5,642 bases of DNA from contig JAGRBM010000622.1 of the NCBI GenBank assembly GCA_020434085.1, positions 1 through 5,642 of the forward strand, given 5' to 3'. Shown here in pieces: positions 1-4,645 of the stretch. The stretch is from Chrysiogenia bacterium (GTDB lineage Bacteria > JAGRBM01). A program made the translations under genes and the position numbers. Every line of letters starts with the position of its first letter. The first letter of the stretch is position 1. Under the pieces are notes generated by a model. The model worked only from the letters and a program-made list of their open reading frames with translations. It did no database searches and was not told the DNA's origin.

Positions 1-177
1 ACGAGCTACCTGACGCTCGGCGTCTTCGCGCTCGTCAATGCCGCGCTCATCCGCGTGAAATCCAGTGGTGCTGCACCTGCCGGCGTGCGCGTCTTCCCGT
101 TATGGGTGCCCTGGTGCGGGCTCGGTGTGATTGTGGCATTTGTTGCGTACAGTGGGATCGCCATGGTGAATTTCTAG
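1..177 (+). CDS. C-terminal fragment of a probable APC-superfamily amino-acid permease (5' end outside window)
   Basis: An open frame enters from the left edge in phase 1 and ends at the TAG at 175-177, giving 58 residues that begin TSYLTLGVFALVN. What is seen: a hydrophobic stretch (TLGVFALVNAALI), a short polar loop with basic residues (RVKSSG), a VFPLWVPW segment, then a second hydrophobic stretch (CGLGVIVAFVAYSGIAMV) up to the stop. What is known: the order FALVNxALIxxK...P...VPxWVPxxG followed by a final helix is typical of the C-terminal end of APC-superfamily amino-acid permeases (12 membrane helices, inner membrane, amino-acid uptake or exchange). The identification rests on this remembered pattern in a short fragment, so another multi-helix transporter is possible. 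It lies on the same strand as the lipoprotein array, 126 bp upstream of the first copy. I see no strong terminator after it, so read-through into copy 1 cannot be excluded. Confidence 0.68.
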   Translation, partial: TSYLTLGVFALVNAALIRVKSSGAAPAGVRVFPLWVPWCGLGVIVAFVAYSGIAMVNF

Positions 178-232
178 TCCAAATTCGATATGTCATGTGC
201 GCGTGCAGGGCAAGCAGTGTGAGCTGGCGCAC

Positions 233-261
233 TTCCCGGCCGGGTTCCAGGCCGCTAGAAT
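233..261 (+). promoter_or_regulatory. Putative sigma70-type promoter of lipoprotein copy 1
   Basis: TTCCCG (233-238) is followed after 17 bp by TAGAAT (256-261), which ends 42 nt before the ATG at 304. The -10 match is good and the -35 match is poor. Support comes from comparison: copy 4 has TTCCCA, 17 bp, TAGAAT in the equivalent place, and copies 3 and 5 have TAGACT. The -35/-10 spacer holds a short inverted repeat, CGGCC (237-241) and GGCCG (250-254), whose significance is unknown. Nothing else was found in the 126 bp gap after the permease. Confidence 0.5.
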
Positions 262-303
262 GTTGCGCATCCGAAATTATTCAAGTCGAAGGGGACTGAG
301 TTC

Positions 304-1221
304 ATGAAATCATTTTTTGTAGCATTGTTTTCCTGCCTGCTGGTTGCGGGCGTGTTTGCCGGTTGTAGCAGCGATACGGCCGGCCTTCCGGGCATCTCCG
401 TGGGCGTGGCCGATCCGGCCTTCAGCGGCGCGGACCTGGCAGCTTCGGTTGAATCCGACTGCTCCGCCTGCGACGGCGGCCTCGACAACGAGGGCCTGGC
501 CGGCGCGGGCAGCGACGACGCCGAGGCGCTCATGGACCTGATCATGCTCTGGGATTACCCGTGGCTGAACGGTGACGATGTTACCAGCATGGATACCTTT
601 GATGACGTGATTGCGACCCTGGGCGCGGACCCGGTGATGCTGACCTTCAACATCACCCGCGTGACCAACTGCAACAGCACCGGCACCACCGGCTCGGCCG
701 CGGGCGATTCCAGCGGCGGCACGATTGTTGAGACCTACATCATTACCAGCATGTTCGACGAGAACGGTTACATTGAGGGCAGCGATGACGATGAAACCCG
801 CATCATTGCCTTCAACAACTGCCTGATCGAGGGCAACCTGCTGGGCCAGCCCGTGCCCGTCGGCGATGCGATCACGCACGAAACAGCGATTCGTCTCAAT
901 GGCGGCCACGTCACGCGCGAGCACAACCCGAACATGGAAACGGTGAGCGATCCCTACACCACGATGACTGATGGCCTGGTGATACTCAGCACCGACGGCA
1001 ATGGTGATGGCACCTTCGGCAACGAGTTCTGGACCAACCGGGTGAACCTCGACATCAACGCCGAGTATGACGGTGACACCAGCTTCGCCAACGGCGGTGT
1101 CTGTGCCGGTGAGCAGGTGGATCTCGGTAACGACGACGAGGATGACTCGGACGACAACTGCGCCGAAACCACCGACATGAACGACGATGCCTGGTTCCCG
1201 GCCGGGAATTTCGTCTTCTAG
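304..1221 (+). CDS. Acidic predicted lipoprotein, array copy 1 (unrecognised family)
   Basis: The protein has 305 aa. Residues 1-20 are a lipoprotein signal peptide (MK, hydrophobic core, FAGC), with Cys21 as the expected lipidation site. Ser at +2 argues against inner-membrane retention under the E. coli Lol rule, so the outer membrane is the likely location. Conserved landmarks are a GLPGISVG linker (27-34), C53xxC56-DGG, LTFNITR (113-119), C123 in NCNSTGT, C173 in FNNCLIEG, AIRLNGG (195-201), an acidic loop D231-G-N-G-D-G-T-F238 followed by EFW, C267 in CAGE, and C286 near the end. The first pair is CxxC here but CxxxC in the other four copies. The mature part holds about 55 Asp/Glu, 5 Arg and no Lys by hand count. 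The start is set by AAGGGG (289-294), 9 nt upstream of ATG. No known family was recognised. Only the secretion and lipidation calls are firm. Confidence 0.93.
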   Translation: MKSFFVALFSCLLVAGVFAGCSSDTAGLPGISVGVADPAFSGADLAASVESDCSACDGGLDNEGLAGAGSDDAEALMDLIMLWDYPWLNGDDVTSMDTFDDVIATLGADPVMLTFNITRVTNCNSTGTTGSAAGDSSGGTIVETYIITSMFDENGYIEGSDDDETRIIAFNNCLIEGNLLGQPVPVGDAITHETAIRLNGGHVTREHNPNMETVSDPYTTMTDGLVILSTDGNGDGTFGNEFWTNRVNLDINAEYDGDTSFANGGVCAGEQVDLGNDDEDDSDDNCAETTDMNDDAWFPAGNFVF

Positions 1222-1248
1222 AAACTGCCTGGAGTGTCGCAGACACAG

Positions 1249-1281
1249 GCTGGGCCCCCGGAGCGGGGGCCCGGCTTTTTT
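1249..1281 (+). terminator. Rho-independent terminator of copy 1
   Basis: A 12-bp stem pairs 1249-1260 (GCTGGGCCCCCG) with 1264-1275 (CGGGGGCCCGGC), with one T-G wobble and a GAG loop. Six T follow (1276-1281). It lies 27 bp after the stop codon. A second small hairpin sits directly upstream (GTGTC 1234-1238 with GACAC 1242-1246). The stem and the following TTTTTTGTG closely match the terminators of copies 2 and 3. Confidence 0.93.
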
Positions 1282-1326
1282 GTGGGCCGGCCTGAGAAAT
1301 GGTAAAGCAGCGGGGGCCGCCGGACT
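1280..1326 (+). promoter_or_regulatory. Promoter region of copy 2: degraded -10 box plus an alternative promoter
   Basis: Aligning this leader with that of copy 3 on a shared GGCACCC block (1331-1337 here, 2398-2404 there) puts CGGACT (1321-1326) exactly where copy 3 has TAGACT, with the same 4-nt gap. The two most important -10 positions (T and A) are therefore changed. An alternative is TTGTGG (1280-1285), 17 bp, TAAAGC (1303-1308), with an extended -10 TG at 1300-1301. It overlaps the last T of the copy 1 terminator. Which element is active, if any, cannot be settled from sequence. Confidence 0.35.
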
Positions 1327-1348
1327 GCGCGGCACCCAAGGACCCGAC

Positions 1349-1355
1349 GGAGGAG
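1349..1355 (+). promoter_or_regulatory. Strong Shine-Dalgarno of copy 2 that decides the start
   Basis: GGAGGAG lies 3 nt before the ATG at 1359 and 6 nt before the in-frame ATG at 1362. The second ATG has the better spacing and gives an MKK start matching copy 3, so 1362 is preferred. An upstream in-frame ATG at 1299 would place this ribosome site inside the coding region and hide the signal peptide behind 21 polar residues, so it is rejected. Confidence 0.8.
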
Positions 1356-1361
1356 ACGATG

Positions 1362-2288
1362 ATGAAGAAAGTTCTTGTAACGGCACTCGCGTGCCTGTTT
1401 GTAACCACTGCGGTAGCCGGTTGTAGCGACGACGCCGCCGGACTTCCGGGCATCTCGACCGGCACGGCGCCGGCTTCTTTCAGCGGCGCGAGCCTGGCCT
1501 CTCTGGTCGAGGGCTTCTGCGGCACTTCCTGCGACGGCGACCTGGCCGACCAGGGCCTCCCTGCTTTCGAGAGCGACAACGATCGCACCGCGCTCTTCGA
1601 ACTGGTCATGCTCGGATGGAGCGGCTGGCTCGACGGTGAGGACGTCGGCGATACCGACACCTACATGAACGTGATCGACACCCTGGGTGAGGATCCGGTC
1701 GAACTCACCTTCAACATCACCCGCACCACCAACTGCAACTCGACCGACACCATGGGCGAGGGCCTTGGCGACGCTACGGACGGCACTATCAGCGAGACTT
1801 TCATCGTGACCGGTATGTTCGATTCCAGTGGCGACGTCACCGGCTCCGACTGGGATTACACACGCATTGTGGGCTTCAACAACTGCCTGATCAGCGGCGA
1901 CCTGCTCAACGAAGTGATGGCGGGCTCGGTCAAGGGCATGGGGGACGGCAGCGCCATCCGGCTCAATGGCGGCTGGGTCATGCGCGAGCACGATCCCGAC
2001 ACGGCGTCGATGGCCAATCCCTACCACGCTGAACTCGCCGGCAAAGTGCTGCTCTCGGGTGATCAGAACGGCGACGGCACCTTCGACGATCCGTTCTGGA
2101 CCCACGTCGTCAACCTCGATGCCGAGGTCGAATACGACGGCTCGGACAGTTGGGAAAACGGCGGCGGCTGCGCCGGCGAGGCCGTCAGCCTCGATGGCGA
2201 CGACATGGACAATGAGGGCGACAACTGCGCCGCCGACACCGATTCCAAAACCGACGCATGGTTCTCGGCCGGCTGGTTCTTCTTCTAG
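1362..2288 (+). CDS. Acidic predicted lipoprotein, array copy 2 (unrecognised family)
   Basis: The protein has 308 aa from the preferred ATG; a start at 1359 adds one Met. The signal peptide MKKVLVTALACLFVTTAVAG precedes lipid Cys21, and the lipobox AVAGC is the best of the five together with copy 3. Landmarks are AGLPGIS (26-32), C53xxxC57-DGD, WSGWLDGED (86-94), ELTFNITR (114-121), C125 in NCNST, C175 in FNNCLISG, LLNEVMAGSVKG (181-192), AIRLNGG (198-204), loop D234-Q-N-G-D-G-T-F241 followed by DDPFW, C270 in CAGE, and C289. The Glu found after the loop in the other copies (EFW) is Pro here (PFW). The signal peptide is closest to copy 3, while EVMAGSVKG is shared only with copy 5. The reading frame is intact despite a possibly weakened promoter. 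Function is unknown; outer-membrane anchoring is inferred. Confidence 0.93.
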   Translation: MKKVLVTALACLFVTTAVAGCSDDAAGLPGISTGTAPASFSGASLASLVEGFCGTSCDGDLADQGLPAFESDNDRTALFELVMLGWSGWLDGEDVGDTDTYMNVIDTLGEDPVELTFNITRTTNCNSTDTMGEGLGDATDGTISETFIVTGMFDSSGDVTGSDWDYTRIVGFNNCLISGDLLNEVMAGSVKGMGDGSAIRLNGGWVMREHDPDTASMANPYHAELAGKVLLSGDQNGDGTFDDPFWTHVVNLDAEVEYDGSDSWENGGGCAGEAVSLDGDDMDNEGDNCAADTDSKTDAWFSAGWFFF

Positions 2289-2314
2289 GCAAGCAATCTG
2301 CGGTTCGATTCCAG

Positions 2315-2344
2315 GCCGGGCCCCGCATGGGGCCCGGCTTTTTT
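2315..2344 (+). terminator. Rho-independent terminator of copy 2
   Basis: A perfect 10-bp stem pairs GCCGGGCCCC (2315-2324) with GGGGCCCGGC (2329-2338) around a GCAT loop, followed by six T (2339-2344). It lies 26 bp after the stop. The downstream GTGGGC is identical to that after the copy 1 terminator, showing that the terminator belongs to the duplicated unit. Confidence 0.94.
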
Positions 2345-2387
2345 GTGGGCGGAGACAAACCATTCGGCATTCTGCTTGTCGGGCGGC

Positions 2388-2393
2388 TAGACT
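2388..2393 (+). promoter_or_regulatory. Putative -10 box of copy 3
   Basis: TAGACT (2388-2393), preceded by GC as in copy 5, ends 39 nt before the ATG at 2433, the same distance as in copy 5. No convincing -35 was found; TTCGGC (2363-2368) would give a 19-bp spacer and only a TT match. Support is mainly positional conservation between copies. Confidence 0.45.
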
Positions 2394-2432
2394 CTACGGC
2401 ACCCGAAGACGGGATAGAGGAGACAGGACATC

Positions 2433-3359
2433 ATGAAGAAGATTCTGGTGACGGCACTCTCGTGCCTTTTTGTAACCATTTCGGTGGCCGGCTGCAGCGA
2501 CGACGCGACCGCGCTTCTGCCGGGCATTCACGTGCCCCTGGATGCGCCCGAATACAGTGCGCAGACGGTGACGGATAACGTCGAGATGAGCTGCGGCGAT
2601 TTCTGCGATGGTGATCTCGCCAACGAAGGCCTGGTCGCCGAGGCCCCCGACAACGATGATTATGCGCTCAATCGCCTGGTATTTCTCTGGGGGGCGAACT
2701 GGCTCTGGGACGACTCAATCACGCCTACCGATACCTACGCGGACGCGATTGCGGACCTGGCCGAGCCGACCGAGCTCACCTTCAACATGACGCAGATGAT
2801 CAACTGCAACTCAACCGGGACCACCGGCGAGGCTGCCGGTGATGCGACGGCTGGACGGATCATCGAAACCCTGATCTGGACCGCAACCCATGATGATGGC
2901 GGCGTGGTCGAAGGAAGCAGCAACGACTACACCTGGATCCTGACTTTTGCCAACTGCACCCTCTCGGGCAACCTGCTCAGCCAGGCCGCGCCCATGGGCG
3001 TGACCCTCACCGATGAATCTGCGGTGCGCCTCAACGGCGGGTACGTCTGGCGTGAACTCCGCGGCAACCCGGCGAGCGTGAGCAACCCTGACATCTACGA
3101 TGTTGAGGGCCAGGTAACCCTCACGACGGACGGTGATGGCGACGGTACTTTCGGCAACGAGTTCTGGACCCACGTGGTCAATGTCGATGCGCACCTGGTG
3201 TGGGATGGCTCGGACTGGGAGCCCAATGGCGGCGCCTGTGCCGGCGAGGCGGTGGACTTCGACGAGGACGATACCACCTCCAGTGGTGACAGCTGCGCCG
3301 ACGACACCGACATGGTCAACGACGCGTTCTTCCAGGCCGACGGCTGGTTCTGGGAATAA
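2433..3359 (+). CDS. Acidic predicted lipoprotein, array copy 3 (unrecognised family)
   Basis: The protein has 308 aa. Signal peptide MKKILVTALSCLFVTISVAG precedes lipid Cys21 (SVAGC), followed by SDD. Landmarks are TALLPGI (26-32), C54xxxC58-DGD, WGANWLWDD (86-94), ELTFNMT (114-120), C125 in NCNSTGT, C175 in FANCTLSG, AVRLNGG (197-203), loop D233-G-D-G-D-G-T-F240 followed by GNEFW, C269 in CAGE, and C288. It has the most regular acidic loop of the five (Asp at positions 1, 3 and 5). The region EAAGDA...LLSQAAP resembles copy 1, while the signal peptide resembles copy 2. The FNNC motif of copies 1 and 2 is FANC here. The start is supported by AGAGGAG (2416-2422), 10 nt before ATG, and by alignment with the other MK starts. 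Function is unknown; the context of four paralogs gives no pathway link. Confidence 0.94.
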   Translation: MKKILVTALSCLFVTISVAGCSDDATALLPGIHVPLDAPEYSAQTVTDNVEMSCGDFCDGDLANEGLVAEAPDNDDYALNRLVFLWGANWLWDDSITPTDTYADAIADLAEPTELTFNMTQMINCNSTGTTGEAAGDATAGRIIETLIWTATHDDGGVVEGSSNDYTWILTFANCTLSGNLLSQAAPMGVTLTDESAVRLNGGYVWRELRGNPASVSNPDIYDVEGQVTLTTDGDGDGTFGNEFWTHVVNVDAHLVWDGSDWEPNGGACAGEAVDFDEDDTTSSGDSCADDTDMVNDAFFQADGWFWE

Positions 3360-3385
3360 GCCTGAACCCGCAAATGACTCATCAG

Positions 3386-3418
3386 GCCGGGTCCCCGAAG
3401 CGGGGGCCCGGCTTTTTT
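3386..3418 (+). terminator. Rho-independent terminator of copy 3
   Basis: A 12-bp stem pairs GCCGGGTCCCCG (3386-3397) with CGGGGGCCCGGC (3401-3412), with one T-G wobble and an AAG loop, followed by six T (3413-3418) and GTG. It lies 26 bp after the stop. The right arm is identical to that of the copy 1 terminator; the left arm keeps pairing through a different wobble position. Confidence 0.93.
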
Positions 3419-3472
3419 GTGCCCGGAGTGTGCCCTGCCGGGCGCCGCCCCGGAGTAATCAGCCGGGCCCCT

Positions 3473-3501
3473 TTCCCATTCCCGGCCCGGACGGATAGAA
3501 T
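3473..3501 (+). promoter_or_regulatory. Putative sigma70-type promoter of copy 4
   Basis: TTCCCA (3473-3478), a 17-bp spacer and TAGAAT (3496-3501) form the same arrangement as upstream of copy 1. The -10 box ends 48 nt before the ATG at 3550, the longest leader among copies 1, 3, 4 and 5; it contains the GAGGAGCAA repeat. The -35 match to consensus is weak. Confidence 0.5.
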
Positions 3502-3517
3502 GCGGCCCATTCTGGCG

Positions 3518-3544
3518 GCGGAGCAAGAGGAGCAAGAGGAGCAA
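3518..3544 (+). repeat. Three 9-bp tandem repeats carrying the Shine-Dalgarno of copy 4
   Basis: The units are GCGGAGCAA (3518-3526), GAGGAGCAA (3527-3535) and GAGGAGCAA (3536-3544). Each contains a GGAG core; the last GAGGAG (3536-3541) lies 8 nt before the ATG at 3550. Copy 5 has a single GAGGAGCAA (4632-4640) at exactly the same distance from its ATG. The extra units are therefore an expansion in copy 4 and create redundant ribosome-binding cores. Confidence 0.9.
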
Positions 3545-3549
3545 GCGCG

Positions 3550-4482
3550 ATGAAAGCATATCTTGTGGCGGCACTGACGTGCCTGACGGTAATGGGGTCC
3601 ATGGCGGCCTGCAGCGACGACGTGAGCGCACTGCTGCCGGGCATCTCGGTGGGCGAGAGCCCGGTCGAATACAGCGGCGCGGAGATCGCGGCAAATGCGG
3701 AGATGATCTGCAGCGGCGGCTGCGACGGGGTGCTCGAGGATCCCACCGCTTCGGCGTCGAAGGCCGTGACCTATCCCGACAACGATGCACTGCGGGAAAT
3801 GGTGCTGTTTTTCGGCGTGTCGTGGCTGTATTTCAACGAGATCGAAGACACCGATACCTACATGGACAAGATCGCCGGTCTTGAAGAAGAAACCGAGCTG
3901 ACCTTCAACACCACCCGCACGACCAACTGCAATGCCACCGGCACCGAGGGCGGCGGCCTGGGCGATGCAAGCGACGGTGTGATCGTGGAGACCTTTGTGG
4001 GAACCCGTACCTACGACAGCATGGGAGTAGTGGAGGGCACCGACCGCGAGTACTGGCGCACCTTTACCTTCGTCAACTGCCTGATCGCGGGTGACCTGCT
4101 GGACGAAATGGGCGCAGGCGTCGGTAATGGCAGCGCCATTCGTCTCAACGGCACCCTCCGCCTGCACAGCCGCTCGCCCGCGGAAGCCTCCCCGAGTGAT
4201 CCCTTTCTCGACGAGTCGCACGGTCAGATCTTCCTTTCTACGGACCAGGACGACGACGGCACTTTCGGCAGGGAGTTCTGGACCCATGTGGTGAACATCA
4301 ACGCCCTCAAGAGCTATGATGGCGAGACATCTGGTTACAACGGCGGGATGTGTGCCGGCGAGGCCGTCAAGTTCGGCACCGGTGAAGGTGCGGACCAGAC
4401 CGAAGAGGACGACGGCTGCGCAGCGGATACCGACGGCGCTGACGATGCCTTCTGGCCGGCAAGCCAGGTCGCCGGTTGTTAG
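3550..4482 (+). CDS. Acidic predicted lipoprotein, array copy 4 (unrecognised family)
   Basis: The protein has 310 aa. Signal peptide MKAYLVAALTCLTVMGSMAA precedes Cys21. The lipobox is MAAC, less canonical at -3 than in copies 2 and 3 but identical to copy 5. Landmarks are SALLPGISVG (26-35), C54xxxC58-DG, VSWLYFNE (90-97), ELTFNTTR (116-123), C127 in NCNATGT, C177 in FVNCLIAG, AIRLNG (196-201), loop D232-Q-D-D-D-G-T-F239 followed by GREFW, C268 in CAGE, and C290. Two differences stand out. The segment after LLDE (182-185) is four residues shorter than in copies 2 and 5, and the protein ends in an extra Cys310 that no other copy has. DTDTYM (101-106) matches copy 2 rather than its nearest relative, copy 5. 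The start is fixed by GAGGAG 8 nt upstream. Function is unknown. Confidence 0.93.
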   Translation: MKAYLVAALTCLTVMGSMAACSDDVSALLPGISVGESPVEYSGAEIAANAEMICSGGCDGVLEDPTASASKAVTYPDNDALREMVLFFGVSWLYFNEIEDTDTYMDKIAGLEEETELTFNTTRTTNCNATGTEGGGLGDASDGVIVETFVGTRTYDSMGVVEGTDREYWRTFTFVNCLIAGDLLDEMGAGVGNGSAIRLNGTLRLHSRSPAEASPSDPFLDESHGQIFLSTDQDDDGTFGREFWTHVVNINALKSYDGETSGYNGGMCAGEAVKFGTGEGADQTEEDDGCAADTDGADDAFWPASQVAGC

Positions 4483-4520
4483 ACCGGTTCGTTGGGTTTC
4501 CAATAGAAAAATGGATACGG

Positions 4521-4549
4521 CCGGGCGCCCCTGGGGCGCCCGGTTTTTT
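4521..4549 (+). terminator. Rho-independent terminator of copy 4
   Basis: A perfect 10-bp stem pairs CCGGGCGCCC (4521-4530) with GGGCGCCCGG (4534-4543) around a CTG loop, followed by six T (4544-4549). It lies 38 bp after the stop. Its sequence differs from the GGGCCC-type stems of the other copies, while its position and function are kept. Confidence 0.94.
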
Positions 4550-4577
4550 AGGTAGTTGGAGCAACGGGTGGGGCTCG

Positions 4578-4606
4578 TTTCTTCTCGCGTTGGGAGAAGC
4601 TAGACT
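4578..4606 (+). promoter_or_regulatory. Putative sigma70-type promoter of copy 5
   Basis: TTTCTT (4578-4583), 17 bp and TAGACT (4601-4606) end 39 nt before the ATG at 4646. The -10 box is identical to that of copy 3 and sits at the same distance from its start. The -35 element is weak. It lies between the copy 4 terminator and the GAGGAG ribosome site (4632-4637). Confidence 0.5.
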
Positions 4607-4645
4607 GGTGCCCGTTTCCAACCATGCAAACGAGGAGCAAATGCG

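Noticed and set aside
197-232. Inverted repeat GTGCGC (197-202) and GCGCAC (227-232) as a terminator for the permease
   Set aside because: The loop is 24 nt, the stem only 6 bp, and there is no T-tract, so it is not a convincing terminator.
102-299. Small plus-strand ORF of 65 codons across the permease end and the first intergenic region
   Set aside because: It overlaps the in-frame permease C-terminus in another frame, has a composition unlike a real protein and no ribosome site.
994-1032. Canonical EF-hand or dockerin domain
   Set aside because: Only one loop per protein is present, position 12 is Phe instead of Glu/Asp, and no flanking helix pattern or second repeat is seen. It is kept only as a possible non-canonical calcium loop.
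1299-1361. N-terminal extension of copy 2 from the ATG at 1299
   Set aside because: It would bury the GGAGGAG site within the gene and put polar residues before the signal peptide. The other four copies start at the MK of the signal peptide.
310-1386. Long open frame on the minus strand opposite copy 1 (and similar ones at 1218-2363, 3382-4503 and 4367-5605)
   Set aside because: They lie antisense to clear lipoprotein genes and run through the reverse complements of terminators. They lack a signal peptide, motif or plausible ribosome site. The open frames follow from Asp/Gly/Ala-rich GC-biased codons on the plus strand.
3550-4482. Copy 4 as a truncated or frameshifted pseudogene because of its shortened segment and terminal Cys
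   Set aside because: The frame is intact, all conserved motifs are present, and its C-terminus (ASQVAGC) aligns in length with that of copy 5 (ATYVVGP).
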